A stretch of 64,000 bases of DNA from Portibacter marinus (GCF_021533195.1 NZ_JAJNKB010000001.1:310001-374000), one strand, 5' to 3'; positions 52,299 through 61,827 are shown, counted from the first letter of the stretch. Made by a program: numbers and translations. The notes: generated by a model from the sequence alone, not told the origin.

Positions 52299-55089
52299 AA
52301 TTTTTTACAAACTTCTTTACATAGTTTCCTAACTGAATCACATATAATCCAGGCAAAAGATTATAAATATCAATAGTGTCTTCGTTTATGTGTCCTTTCT
52401 GTATGATCTGACCTTGATAATTAAAGATGAAATAAGAAAGATGGTCTTTTGTGACATTTACCTTTAGATATTCATTGGCCGGGTTGGGTGAGATTTCTAG
52501 TAATGAACTCTGATCATTCTGTATACGACTACTTCTATCCACAAATGCCTTTACCTCTACCCTATCAGAGGTACACGATAGCGCGAATTCCTGGAAGATG
52601 GGTTCAAAAAAGGAATAGTAGACATCCTGGCCGCCTGTAGAACCACGTAATATTACGTTTTTAGTATTGGAAAAAAGAGGATATATTCCCTCGTCATAAG
52701 AGCTCCGTTCAAATCTGGGCGACTTGTGACCAAAGTTTTCGATATTCAATTTAGAATCAGTTTTTAACTGATAGTAATTAGAAGGCGCCAGGGCAAAGTC
52801 TAAATAAACCAGAGATTCACCGGGACCGACCAATACTTCCTTTTCGGCTATCACCCTTCCCCAATAGTCCACCACCTGAAATCTTCTGACTGCAGATCTA
52901 TCTGTGTAGCACTTTACTGAAATGAGTTTAGTGTGAAAACTATCTATGGAAAAAATTAAGCCTCCATTGATCTGATCCGGAGGAAATCCCATTTCTATTT
53001 CGGGTATATCGATTTCAAATGAATCCAGTAGGATGGAATCTACTCTATTTACCGCATAAAAAAAAGTGTCATTAAGCACTTTATGAACAGTGAAATGGTT
53101 TCCTTCAGCAATCACTTCGTCTGAAGAGGGATCTGTGTACCATAGGATTTGTTTACCCGATGCCACGAGTTCAAGATTTTCACCAGCTTCGATGGTACCT
53201 ATGACCCACCCCGGCGTATCCACTTCCATAATGGGTAACTCTAATAGAGGTGTAACGTATTCTTGCGAACAGCTTTCATAATTCAGATAAATGCTGTCGG
53301 TGACTTGAAATACTTGGCTTAATTCATTTGATCCATTGGGCCACCAACTGTCCAGATCATGCTTTATTGCTGTCACTGTAGCATCTTTGCAGTATATTCT
53401 CTGTGGTGTGTCCAAATCTACTGTAGGTACAGCATAGTTTTCCTCAGATTCAATGCAAATTAATCCAGTCCTGAGCTCTATATTTTCCAAAAAAAGAAAG
53501 CCACTATAGCATCCCGGGACATCAGTAACAAATTCACAAGAAGTACTGAAGTCCGGCCAAAAGTACTGTTCGTATCCATAAGCGGATATTGAAAACGTCT
53601 CTTCTGGACATAATACTTGCTTGTCTGTCCATATGATTTCAGGGAAATTGATTGGTCCTGAGTTTTGCACTATGAGATGATGGTGATTAGTGACTAAGTC
53701 ATGAAATATATCAGTTGTACCATCCGGCCATTCTACAATTACGGAGTCAATGATTCCTATGCCCGGTAGCCCGAAAATAATATGCCTGGAATTTCCTGTT
53801 CCATAACTCACCCCAGATTTCAATTCATATATCTGTTGGCCATTTTTATACTTGATCACCACTTTTGTGCCTATGGCATCTCTATTGACTGCAGTGCCAA
53901 TGAGACTTAGTTTTAAATATTGATTTTGATTGCCCTGGTTAAAGAAAATTTCATCTGGTTCATATTCATTGATGTTAATAAGGGTTTCATTAAAGCTGGC
54001 GTAAATGTCCAGAAAGCCATCATTATTAAGATCTCCTACGGCTAATGATCTGGCTTCTTTTTCATCTAAAAAAGTCTGATCCTCAGTAAAGCTAAAGTCT
54101 CCTTGATTCCAAAAAATCTTTGACCCATATCCTCCTATCAGTATATCTTTATAACCATTGTTATCGAAATCCCTAACGATCAGTTGGATCCCTTCTAGTA
54201 TTTCATTCCAGTAGTCCCCTATTGCCTTCTTTGTATACTGACCGTCTCCCATGTTTTCATAAATGAAATTTCCACCGGTGTGATTAAGCATGATCACATC
54301 CAAATCGAGGTCGTTGTCCAAGTCAGCAAATTCCGTCACCCAGGTTTGTTCACCTACATTTAACTGATAATTAGCTGCATTTTCTACAAATACACCCTCG
54401 ACATTTTCCCACAGTTGATTTACCCTCCTGGGGTCGAGTGCATCCTCTACGCCCAATCTACATTTGGAAATATACAGGTCTCGATCTCCATCCAGATCAA
54501 AATCAGTCCAAATGGCACCATAGTTTCCAGACGCTTCTTCACCTATCGCTTTAAAATCAATAGGAAAAAAAGTCTGAAACTGCATTCCGTTCTTACTTTC
54601 CCAAAGCTTGGGAGCACCTTCATCGTCATTGACAAGAATATCGACTAATCCATCCTGATTAATATCATTCAAAGCAATATTCTGTGTATAGAAATCAGAA
54701 GAACTTTTGAAAGCTTGCAAATAGTTTTCAGTGCCAAAAAATTTCTTGTAAATCTTAAGACCATCGTAGTATCCTCCCAACAGTACCTCCCCTATCCCAT
54801 CGTTATCTAAATCTGCAACATTGATCCCATATTGAGATCCATTTGCTACTCTGCCAAAGTTGTGAAATGAAAATTGATCTCTGTTGAGTGTTTGGTAGAA
54901 CATCTTTAATCGATTTCCCTGATCTAACAGTACTATATCATCTAAGAAATCACCATTAATATCTGCTACTGCAATCGGTGTAATTGAATTCACGAGATCT
55001 TGTCCAAAAGGCATGCGAGAGCCTTCAAATTCACTTTGAGCTAATGTGAGTATGGGTAGGAATAGGCACAGTAAAAGTCTAATGTTCAA
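52297..55089 (-). CDS. T9SS-exported FG-GAP/ASPIC protein
   Basis: A 930-residue secreted protein: signal peptide 1-17 (ending TLAQ), a beta-propeller of FG-GAP/VCBS-type repeats with acidic Ca-binding loops (DINGDFLDDIVLLD, DLDNDGIGEVLLGG, DFDLDGDRDLYISK, DLNNDGFLDIYASF), an ASPIC/UnbV-like domain (about 385-475, with GTAVNRDAIGTKV and IVEWPDGTTD), about 350 residues of beta-sandwich sequence, and a C-terminal type IX sorting domain ending NYVKKFVKN. It would be exported by T9SS and displayed on the surface. Start is TTG at 55089; the nearest in-frame stop upstream leaves no ATG. Confidence 0.88.
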   Translation of the reverse strand: MNIRLLLCLFLPILTLAQSEFEGSRMPFGQDLVNSITPIAVADINGDFLDDIVLLDQGNRLKMFYQTLNRDQFSFHNFGRVANGSQYGINVADLDNDGIGEVLLGGYYDGLKIYKKFFGTENYLQAFKSSSDFYTQNIALNDINQDGLVDILVNDDEGAPKLWESKNGMQFQTFFPIDFKAIGEEASGNYGAIWTDFDLDGDRDLYISKCRLGVEDALDPRRVNQLWENVEGVFVENAANYQLNVGEQTWVTEFADLDNDLDLDVIMLNHTGGNFIYENMGDGQYTKKAIGDYWNEILEGIQLIVRDFDNNGYKDILIGGYGSKIFWNQGDFSFTEDQTFLDEKEARSLAVGDLNNDGFLDIYASFNETLININEYEPDEIFFNQGNQNQYLKLSLIGTAVNRDAIGTKVVIKYKNGQQIYELKSGVSYGTGNSRHIIFGLPGIGIIDSVIVEWPDGTTDIFHDLVTNHHHLIVQNSGPINFPEIIWTDKQVLCPEETFSISAYGYEQYFWPDFSTSCEFVTDVPGCYSGFLFLENIELRTGLICIESEENYAVPTVDLDTPQRIYCKDATVTAIKHDLDSWWPNGSNELSQVFQVTDSIYLNYESCSQEYVTPLLELPIMEVDTPGWVIGTIEAGENLELVASGKQILWYTDPSSDEVIAEGNHFTVHKVLNDTFFYAVNRVDSILLDSFEIDIPEIEMGFPPDQINGGLIFSIDSFHTKLISVKCYTDRSAVRRFQVVDYWGRVIAEKEVLVGPGESLVYLDFALAPSNYYQLKTDSKLNIENFGHKSPRFERSSYDEGIYPLFSNTKNVILRGSTGGQDVYYSFFEPIFQEFALSCTSDRVEVKAFVDRSSRIQNDQSSLLEISPNPANEYLKVNVTKDHLSYFIFNYQGQIIQKGHINEDTIDIYNLLPGLYVIQLGNYVKKFVKN

Positions 55090-55226
55090 ACTGTAATATA
55101 TTTAAACAAATAAAGATATAATTTTATCTTCGCTTTGAATAAAAACCTACTTTCATTTCTCACATCGCAAAATATTTAAAATTTTTACTGCTGGCACAAA
55201 GTGGGCCTTCGCTGGAATCAGAATTT

Positions 55227-55958
55227 ATGGCTGATCTCCATCAAAATGTAATTAAAGACGATAAATGGTTTTATGCATTTCGCGACTATGAAGGTATCAG
55301 AGCAAGTCTTAAAAGGAATAAGCATGTCATCCATTTTCAAGAATTTGGAGCAGGAAGTGCATCGCACAACGCAGGTGAACGTACCATTTCAAAGATAGCT
55401 CAAAATGCACTTTCTTATCCATACCAATGCCGATTAATGTTCAGGTTGGTTCATTTTCTGGAATGTCAGCATATTTTGGAACTGGGAACTTCATTAGGCG
55501 TAAGCAGTCTTTATCTTGGAGGCGCCAGAAAGGATGCCGTGGTTTACACCCTGGAAGGTGATCCTGCGTCATTTCAAATGGCCAATCATATCTTCAGTCA
55601 AATGGAAATGGATAACATACGCCCTATATTAGGTCAATTTTCTAAAACAGTTCCACAAGTTATAAGTGACCTACCAAAAATAGATCTGGCATTTATAGAT
55701 GGACATCATGATGGTCTGGCCACTTCAGAATATTATCACCAAATTAAAGAGAAAACACATGAGCAATCTGTTATCATCATAGATGATATTTACTGGTCAG
55801 ACGACATGAATAGTGCATGGATTGAAATTACAAAAAGACCAGAGGTGACTTTCAGTATTGATCTGTTCTTCTGCGGAATAATATTCTTTCGACCTTTTTC
55901 TAATGCTTCAAAAACAAGCTTTAAAGTTCGACCAGATAAAGTGATCTTTCATTTATAA
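55227..55958 (+). CDS. Class I SAM-dependent methyltransferase (start probably further upstream)
   Basis: A methyltransferase of the class I fold, motif I as ILELGTSLGVSSLYLG and motif II/III with VYTLEGDPASF; the metal-dependent O-methyltransferase-type Asp is in LAFIDGHHDG and IDDIYWSDDM. 243 residues are counted from the ATG at 55227. In-frame coding-like sequence continues upstream to about 55155 (IAKYLKFLLLAQSG...), matching the KYLxxxxxAxxxHxVHSPFVxDL-like start of Bacteroidota homologues, but offers only ATT, ATC or CTG as initiators after the stop at 55140. So the true start may be a rare ATT. It ends overlapping the CoA-transferase B gene by 6 bp. Confidence 0.8.
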   Translation: MADLHQNVIKDDKWFYAFRDYEGIRASLKRNKHVIHFQEFGAGSASHNAGERTISKIAQNALSYPYQCRLMFRLVHFLECQHILELGTSLGVSSLYLGGARKDAVVYTLEGDPASFQMANHIFSQMEMDNIRPILGQFSKTVPQVISDLPKIDLAFIDGHHDGLATSEYYHQIKEKTHEQSVIIIDDIYWSDDMNSAWIEITKRPEVTFSIDLFFCGIIFFRPFSNASKTSFKVRPDKVIFHL

Positions 55959-56606
55959 TTGCATTTCTGGAATTTCTCCACCTACTATAAGTGCTCCCTC
56001 TGTTGATCCTTTAATCTCTTCGACGCTTACTCCAGGGGCCCTTTCCAGCAGATGAAAAGCTCCATCCTTAATTTCCAGGACAGCAAGATTGGTCACCACT
56101 TTGCTGACGCACTTCACTCCGGTAATGGGTAGTGTACACGCTTTTAATAATTTAGAGGCACCACTCCGGTTCGTATGCATCATAGCTACAATGATATTTT
56201 CAGCAGATGCTACGAGGTCCATTGCGCCGCCCATGCCTTTCACCATTTTACCAGGAATTTTCCAGTTGGCAATATCACCATCCTGGGAAACTTCCATGGC
56301 CCCTAAAACTGTCAGTTGGATATGTTGACCTCGAATCATGGCAAAGCTTGTAGATGAATCGAATACTGATGCACCAGGCTTTAAGGTTACGGTTTGTTTC
56401 CCAGCATTGATCATGTCCGCATCCTCTTCCCCTTCATATGGAAATGGGCCCATGCCCAGTATTCCATTTTCAGATTGAAATTCAACATTGATATCATCAG
56501 GCACATAATTGGCTACTAAAGTAGGAATACCAATTCCAAGGTTCACATACCATCCATCTCGTAACTCCTGAGCAATTCTTTGGGCAATTTGATTTTTATT
56601 TAGCAT
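55953..56606 (-). CDS. scoB: CoA-transferase subunit B (3-oxoacid CoA-transferase)
   Basis: A 217-residue subunit of a succinyl-CoA:3-ketoacid (acetoacetate) CoA-transferase. The active-site Glu is in SENGILGMGPFP, and the family start pattern WYVNLGIGIPTLVANYVP is present (residues about 19-36). The complex moves CoA between acyl groups, using ketone bodies or acetoacetate. ATG at 56606 is taken; a TTG 10 codons upstream is inside the A-subunit gene. It overlaps subunit A by 11 bp, so the two are coupled. Confidence 0.93.
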   Translation of the reverse strand: MLNKNQIAQRIAQELRDGWYVNLGIGIPTLVANYVPDDINVEFQSENGILGMGPFPYEGEEDADMINAGKQTVTLKPGASVFDSSTSFAMIRGQHIQLTVLGAMEVSQDGDIANWKIPGKMVKGMGGAMDLVASAENIIVAMMHTNRSGASKLLKACTLPITGVKCVSKVVTNLAVLEIKDGAFHLLERAPGVSVEEIKGSTEGALIVGGEIPEMQL

Positions 56607-57303
56607 CTTTTTTTGGTCTAACTGTTCTTTGTTCAATTCTTTTCTCGTAGTTGGTTCCTTGAAAAATCCTTTGGACGAAAACGCCAGGGGTATGAATAAA
56701 ATAAGGATCTAAAACTCCGGGCTCTACTAATTCTTCCACTTCAGCAACCGTTATCTTACCTGCCATGGCCATTACCGGATTAAAATTTCTGGCTGTTCCT
56801 TTGTAGATGAGGTTCCCGTACTTATCACCTTTCCAGGCTTTTACAAAAGCGAAATCGGCTGTCAATGCAGTTTCCAGAATATGTGGTTTTCCATTAAAAT
56901 AGCGCATTTCCTTCCCTTCAGAGACCTCCGTTCCATAACCTGCGGGCGTGAAAAATGCAGGTATACCTGCACCACCAGCCCGACATCTTTCAGCAAGTGA
57001 CCCTTGAGGAATTAAATCAACTTCCAGTTCACCAGACAGCATTTGTCTTTCAAATTCATCATTTTCACCAACATATGATGAAATCATTTTTTTTATTTGC
57101 CTCTTCTGCAAAAGCAAGCCCAGACCAAAATCATCCACCCCGGCGTTGTTAGAAATACAGGTCAAACCTTTGATTCCTCGTCTGACCAATTCTGAAATGG
57201 CATTCTCCGGAATACCACATAATCCAAATCCACCTAGCATAAATGTCATATCCGAATTCACTCCCTCTAAAGCCTCAGCGGCATTCTTGTATACCTTATT
57301 CAT
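56596..57303 (-). CDS. scoA: CoA-transferase subunit A (3-oxoacid CoA-transferase)
   Basis: A 235-residue partner of scoB. The N-terminal MLGGFGLCGIPENAI and the block LTCISNNAGVDDFGLG are characteristic of the CoA-transferase alpha subunit family. ATG at 57303 is chosen over a TTG two codons upstream. It is the first gene of the pair, divergent from the amidase gene, with 63 bp between starts. Confidence 0.93.
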   Translation of the reverse strand: MNKVYKNAAEALEGVNSDMTFMLGGFGLCGIPENAISELVRRGIKGLTCISNNAGVDDFGLGLLLQKRQIKKMISSYVGENDEFERQMLSGELEVDLIPQGSLAERCRAGGAGIPAFFTPAGYGTEVSEGKEMRYFNGKPHILETALTADFAFVKAWKGDKYGNLIYKGTARNFNPVMAMAGKITVAEVEELVEPGVLDPYFIHTPGVFVQRIFQGTNYEKRIEQRTVRPKKDAK

Positions 57304-57354
57304 ATCCAATTTTGTGTTTGCTAATTTAGGAAGTATTCGGTTAAAAACTCTTAT

Positions 57355-57362
57355 TATCTTTG
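57355..57362 (+). promoter_or_regulatory. Bacteroidota -7 promoter element (TATCTTTG) for the amidase gene
   Basis: Exact TAnnTTTG match ending 5 bp before the ATG at 57367, so the transcript would begin at or within a few bases of the start codon: a leaderless or nearly leaderless message. Confidence 0.35.
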
Positions 57363-57366
57363 CGAT

Positions 57367-58923
57367 ATGAGAATATCCATTTTTTATTTGCTTTTGATCC
57401 TCATTGTCTTAGGGTCGTGTGAATCGGTTTCAAATTCAAAAGAGAGTCCTTTGTATCTAGATCCCGAAGTAACGATCGATGATTTACACAACGGTTATCG
57501 CAACGGTGACTTTTCCGTACGTGATGTAGTTGATTTTTACTTAAGAAGAATAGACAGTATAGATCAAAATGGTGTAAATCTTAATGCTGTAATTACCATT
57601 AATCCAAGGGTAAGGGAACAGGCTCAATCTTTAGATAAAATGGAGTTTTCAGGACCATTATACGGAATTCCTATATTACTTAAAGACAACATTGATACCG
57701 GTGATAGTATGCCTAACACAGCTGGCTCAATCGTTATGAAAGACGCTTATCCTAATGCGGATGCTCCGTTAGTACAACAACTGAAGGAAGCTGGAGCAAT
57801 CATCCTGGGAAAAACCAACTTAAGTGAATGGGCTAATTTTCATTCCAATGTATCATCTAGTGGATGGAGTGGATTAGGAGGTCAAACTAAAAACCCATAT
57901 AGACTGAATCACAATCCATGTGGATCTTCAGCCGGTTCGGGTGTAGCAGTTGCCGCCAACTTATGTGTCGTGGCCATTGGAACAGAAACCAACGGATCCA
58001 TAGTTTGTCCCTCTAACAATAATGGCATCGTAGGGATAAAACCGACAGTTGGTCTAATTAGTAGAACTGGTATCATTCCTATTTCTGATCATCATGATAC
58101 TGCCGGTCCGATGGCCCGTACAGTAAGAGATGCGGTGCTCACTTTATCAAGTATGACAGGGTTAGACGAAGCTGATAAAGCAACGCAGCAGGATGAAAGG
58201 AGTATTGAAGAGGATTACACCCAGTTTTTGAGGACTGATGGCATTTCGGGTAAAAGGATAGGCTTTTACCTTAAGCCATTGGCTGAAGATAGTTCAGAAC
58301 TTACGCTAATCATGAATCAAGCCATTCAGGAATTAAAAGAAGCAGGAGCTGAGATAATAGAAATTGAAGAAATCTTGCATCCAAGAACTGAATATTTATC
58401 ATTTACAGTCATGCAATATGAATTTAAAGATGGGGTAAATCAATATTTGAGGGGATTGGCAGAAAAATCTCCGGTGGCCAATCTAGGAGAGATCATCGAT
58501 CAAACCTTTAAGGATTCTGTAGAAATGCAATTTGATCACCAACTCCTCAAACGTTCAAATGAAAGAGGAGATTTGTCGAGTAAGGAGTATCGAAGCGCAT
58601 TAGATTCTATTGTGCTTACCAGTAGAAAAGAGGGCATCGACAGGGTCATGGATCAATTCAATTTAGATGCCATCGTTGCACCCACCGGTGGACCAGCATG
58701 GAAAACGGATCACGAAAACGGGGACGCTTACGATATTTACAGCAGTTCGCCGGCAGCAATTTCAGGTTATCCCAATATCACCGTACCTATGGGTTTTATT
58801 GACGAATTGCCAGTAGGAATGTCAATATTTGGTCGACCCTGGACGGAGGGTAAATTGATAGAAATTGCGTATGATTTCGAGCAAAGAACAAATCACCGAA
58901 AGTCGCCAAAATATTTAGACTAG
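57367..58923 (+). CDS. Lipoprotein amidase (amidase signature family)
   Basis: A 518-residue exported amidase with lipobox LGSC (Cys18). The Ser-cisSer-Lys catalytic set is visible: Lys in [11 protein letters not shown], the cis-Ser in [15 protein letters not shown] and the nucleophile Ser in [15 protein letters not shown]. It hydrolyses amide bonds of an unknown substrate in the periplasm or on the surface. Located 3 bp before the pseudouridine-synthase gene, so cotranscription is likely, without an obvious functional link. Confidence 0.92.
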   Translation: MRISIFYLLLILIVLGSCESVSNSKESPLYLDPEVTIDDLHNGYRNGDFSVRDVVDFYLRRIDSIDQNGVNLNAVITINPRVREQAQSLDKMEFSGPLYGIPILLKDNIDTGDSMPNTAGSIVMKDAYPNADAPLVQQLKEAGAIILGKTNLSEWANFHSNVSSSGWSGLGGQTKNPYRLNHNPCGSSAGSGVAVAANLCVVAIGTETNGSIVCPSNNNGIVGIKPTVGLISRTGIIPISDHHDTAGPMARTVRDAVLTLSSMTGLDEADKATQQDERSIEEDYTQFLRTDGISGKRIGFYLKPLAEDSSELTLIMNQAIQELKEAGAEIIEIEEILHPRTEYLSFTVMQYEFKDGVNQYLRGLAEKSPVANLGEIIDQTFKDSVEMQFDHQLLKRSNERGDLSSKEYRSALDSIVLTSRKEGIDRVMDQFNLDAIVAPTGGPAWKTDHENGDAYDIYSSSPAAISGYPNITVPMGFIDELPVGMSIFGRPWTEGKLIEIAYDFEQRTNHRKSPKYLD

Positions 58924-58926
58924 AGC

Positions 58927-60591
58927 ATGTTTTTTAAATTTGAGACTGATGTATCGGCAATACCACTACCCGATCGATTTACTTTTCCATTTTACTATTC
59001 TCCGCATCCGATTGCGGAATTAGCTGCCAAAGAATTACAGGATTACCTAAAGCAACAAAGCGATTTTGATCATAACTTTGGGTTAGATCCATCTCATAAA
59101 GGATTGGTCATTGGAAAGATGTTTGGTGTGCTGGTTGTTCGGGATCTGGCAGGTGATTTGGGTTATTTGAGAGCTTTCAGCGGAAAATTAGCAGACAGTA
59201 ATCACCACTATGGTTTTGTACCACCGGTATTTGACATGCTGGAGGAAGATGGATTTTACAAGCGAGAAGAATCAACATTAAATCAGCTTAACATTGACAT
59301 AAAGAAACTAGAAAATGATTCTGAATACTTAGAGGCGATAGATCATTTAGAAGCATTAAAACAGAAGGCCGAGATCAGTATTAAAGAAGAAAGAAAGCGT
59401 TTAAAGCAAGGTAAAAAAGAGCGGAAAATTTTAAGAGAAAAAGCTGCACTGGAATATGAAGCCAACGATGCAGATTACCATGATTACCTCGAAACACTAA
59501 GTAAAGAGAGTGTCCAAAGCAACTACAGACTTAGAGATGCAATAAAGTATTGGAAAAATAGAGTGTTTGAAGCCCAAAAGCTGGTTCAGGAACTTACTAC
59601 GCCGATTCAAAACTTAAAAAAAGAAAGGAAACAGCGATCTTCCGGTTTACAAAATCGCCTTTTTAGTAGCTATACTTTTCTTAATCAAAAGGGGCAAGAG
59701 AAATCCATCAGTGAAATATTCAAACATTCTAATCCTCCAGCCGGTGCAGGTGAATGTGCAGCGCCGAAATTACTCCAATATGCATTTCTCTATAACTATC
59801 AACCAATTGCTCTTGCTGAATTTTGGTGGGGTGCGTCACCTGATTCAGAGATTAGGAAAAGTGGGAATTATTACCCTGCGTGTCAAAGCAAATGCAAACC
59901 CATACTCAGCCATATGTTGAGTGCTACTAAAACTGACCCTAATCCATTGTTATTTAGTACTGAAGAAAATATTCATATTGAAACGGTTTTCGAGGATAAT
60001 GCCATCATCATCATTAATAAGCCGGCTGATTTGCTTTCTGTTCCGGGAAAAAACATCAAAGATTCAGTGCTTACCAGAATGAAAGATCTGTATCCCGATG
60101 CCTCTGGTCCTATGGTAGTTCATCGTCTAGACATGTCAACATCGGGTCTAATGGTGGTTACTAAAAATTTGGAAGCATATAGGAAAATCCAGCGGCAGTT
60201 CGCCGAAAGAACCGTATATAAGAGATATGTAGCAATATTAGATGGGCATCTGGATCACAATGAAGGAGTGATTGAATTACCACTACGGGTTGATCTTGAC
60301 GACCGTCCGCGGCAATTGGTATGTTATGAACACGGACGACATGCACTGACAAGTTGGCTCAAAGTGTCACAATCCGACGGCAACACCAGGGTTCATTTTT
60401 TCCCAAAGACGGGGCGAACCCATCAGCTTCGAGTTCATGCAGCTCATCATCTTGGTCTGAATGCACCCATTAAAGGCGATGACTTATATGGACACAAGGC
60501 CGACAGATTGCATTTACATGCTGAAGAATTAGCCTTTATGCATCCTTTTAATGGTCAACGTATTACCTTTTATAAGAAAGCGCCATTTTAA
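58927..60591 (+). CDS. RluA-family pseudouridine synthase with long N-terminal domain
   Basis: A 554-residue RNA pseudouridine synthase. The C-terminal third is the catalytic RluA domain: VFEDNAIIIINKPADLLSVPG (in part: IIINKPADLLSVPG) and the active-site HRLDMSTSG, with catalytic Asp at residue 402; GRTHQLRVHAAH follows. The N-terminal ~330 residues hold a charged coiled coil (about 110-200) and a Cys-containing region (PPAGAGECAAPK, YPACQSKCKP) that may bind zinc. This longer class is found in Bacteroidota and gammaproteobacteria. The target RNA position cannot be inferred. Confidence 0.9.
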   Translation: MFFKFETDVSAIPLPDRFTFPFYYSPHPIAELAAKELQDYLKQQSDFDHNFGLDPSHKGLVIGKMFGVLVVRDLAGDLGYLRAFSGKLADSNHHYGFVPPVFDMLEEDGFYKREESTLNQLNIDIKKLENDSEYLEAIDHLEALKQKAEISIKEERKRLKQGKKERKILREKAALEYEANDADYHDYLETLSKESVQSNYRLRDAIKYWKNRVFEAQKLVQELTTPIQNLKKERKQRSSGLQNRLFSSYTFLNQKGQEKSISEIFKHSNPPAGAGECAAPKLLQYAFLYNYQPIALAEFWWGASPDSEIRKSGNYYPACQSKCKPILSHMLSATKTDPNPLLFSTEENIHIETVFEDNAIIIINKPADLLSVPGKNIKDSVLTRMKDLYPDASGPMVVHRLDMSTSGLMVVTKNLEAYRKIQRQFAERTVYKRYVAILDGHLDHNEGVIELPLRVDLDDRPRQLVCYEHGRHALTSWLKVSQSDGNTRVHFFPKTGRTHQLRVHAAHHLGLNAPIKGDDLYGHKADRLHLHAEELAFMHPFNGQRITFYKKAPF

Positions 60592-60605
60592 AGTGAGCCT
60601 ATATA

Positions 60606-60770
60606 TTAGAGATAGTAATAGGCGTATTTTAAAGGCAAAACAGTTTCGAGGTAGGATCGATTCATAATCACCGGTACTTTGGAGAAAGTAAAGAAAACTT
60701 TATACTCACCAGTTTGAAGTGGTATAATTTTAAGAATCTGTGAAGAGTTAATTTCGCTGGAATTTTTCAT
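60606..60770 (-). CDS. Small protein A of a tandem paralogous pair (54 residues)
   Basis: A 54-codon frame from ATG 60770 to TAA. The product has IxKIxxL...VF...K-P-I...LE..L...K..YYxL and no signal or transmembrane helix. It aligns without gaps to small protein B at 60888-61055: 15 identical positions over the 43 C-terminal residues, including both Tyr pairs at the end. Homology between two adjacent, same-strand frames is strong evidence that both are genes. An upstream in-frame ATG would add 15 residues unlike B. The function is unknown; no regulator or toxin motif is seen. Confidence 0.6.
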   Translation of the reverse strand: MKNSSEINSSQILKIIPLQTGEYKVFFTFSKVPVIMNRSYLETVLPLKYAYYYL

Positions 60771-60887
60771 AATACTTTCTTTAAAAGTTACTATGGAAAA
60801 ACTAAACATTGCCAAGCAATATTGTCACAGAATTTCATTTTGTTGATTTGTCGAATTCATTTGTCTTGCAGAGAACAAGAAGGCAGA

Positions 60888-61055
60888 TCAAAAAAAGTAG
60901 TAAATTTCTTTCGGAGATAACAGGGCTTCCAGATCATACTTATCAATAATTAAAGGTGTTTTCAAATTACTTAAAAACACTTCACATTTTTCATTATCCA
61001 GTAAATCAATTTTAGTAATCCTCTTAGTGTCAAAATCTATAGGAATGTGTTTCAT
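60888..61055 (-). CDS. Small protein B of a tandem paralogous pair (55 residues)
   Basis: A 55-codon frame from ATG 61055 to TGA. The product begins MKHIPIDFDTKRITKIDLL, contains one Cys and ends EIYYFF. Its paralogue A lies 117 bp downstream on the same strand. Both end in an aromatic cluster and carry ITKI..L/ILKI..L, VF, K-P and LE..L at matching positions. An imperfect 24-bp palindrome at 61151-61174 lies upstream and could be an operator. The family is not known to me. Confidence 0.6.
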   Translation of the reverse strand: MKHIPIDFDTKRITKIDLLDNEKCEVFLSNLKTPLIIDKYDLEALLSPKEIYYFF

Positions 61056-61150
61056 AGTGAAGAAGTTTAGTATAACACTACAACAAATCAGACCAAACTA
61101 TAGTTCGCTATTTGATATAATATATTCATAAATTTGCATAAGATATATTT

Positions 61151-61174
61151 ATGCAGACATAAGTATGCCTGTAT
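61151..61174. promoter_or_regulatory. Imperfect 24-bp palindrome (possible operator)
   Basis: ATGCAGACATAA and GTATGCCTGTAT are complementary at 9 of 12 positions with no spacer, a symmetric pattern typical of dimeric regulator sites. It lies between the KDPG aldolase stop and the first small-protein gene, about 96 bp upstream of that start. Confidence 0.3.
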
Positions 61175-61197
61175 AATAGTTATACCAAATAATAATT

Positions 61198-61827
61198 TTA
61201 TGTAAGCAAGTTTCTAAAGACAGATGCCTTCCTAGAAATTTCATCGTATTTCTGATCACTAATCAAGTCTGGATGGACAATAGAACTGCCTAAACCAAAA
61301 GCCACTGCACCTGAATCTTGCCATTCCTGAATATTCGTTTCATTTATACCACCAGTAGGTACGAAATTCATTGCTCCAAGCGGGGCAGCTACATCGCTCA
61401 AATACTTTGGAGACAAATGGCTTGCCGGAAAGACCTTGATAAAATCAGCTCCCCAATACCAGGCTCTGTATATTTCTGATGGACTGAATGCCCCCATGAC
61501 CACCGGGACGTCCCTCGAGTTTGCATACACCAGAACATCTCTTGATAAAATGGGTGTTACTAAAAATTGGGCTCCAGCTGCAATAGCCTCCCCGGCTTGT
61601 GTAGCCGTGAGAATGGTGCCTGCCCCCATTAAGATTCCAGAATGACCCCTTTTTACCTCTTTGATGATTTCCAGGTAATCAGGTGTATTTGAAGTCACCT
61701 CTATGATCGGAAGTCCACCTTCGTAGACAGCATGACATGTATGGGCCACATGATCTGATAGCGAGGATCGAATGATGACTATGGATTTATACTCACATAT
61801 CATATCAATTACGTCAGCCTTCTTCAT
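61198..61827 (-). CDS. eda: KDPG/KHG aldolase (Eda family)
   Basis: A 209-residue class I aldolase cleaving 2-keto-3-deoxy-6-phosphogluconate (or 4-hydroxy-2-oxoglutarate) to pyruvate and an aldehyde. The Schiff-base Lys131 is in ADFIKVFPAS; the catalytic Glu43 is in PIIEVTSNTP; GAGTILTATQA and VPTGGI (phosphate-binding) fit. No KDG kinase or dehydratase gene is nearby, so the role (uronate catabolism or other) is not fixed by context. Confidence 0.92.
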   Translation of the reverse strand: MKKADVIDMICEYKSIVIIRSSLSDHVAHTCHAVYEGGLPIIEVTSNTPDYLEIIKEVKRGHSGILMGAGTILTATQAGEAIAAGAQFLVTPILSRDVLVYANSRDVPVVMGAFSPSEIYRAWYWGADFIKVFPASHLSPKYLSDVAAPLGAMNFVPTGGINETNIQEWQDSGAVAFGLGSSIVHPDLISDQKYDEISRKASVFRNLLT

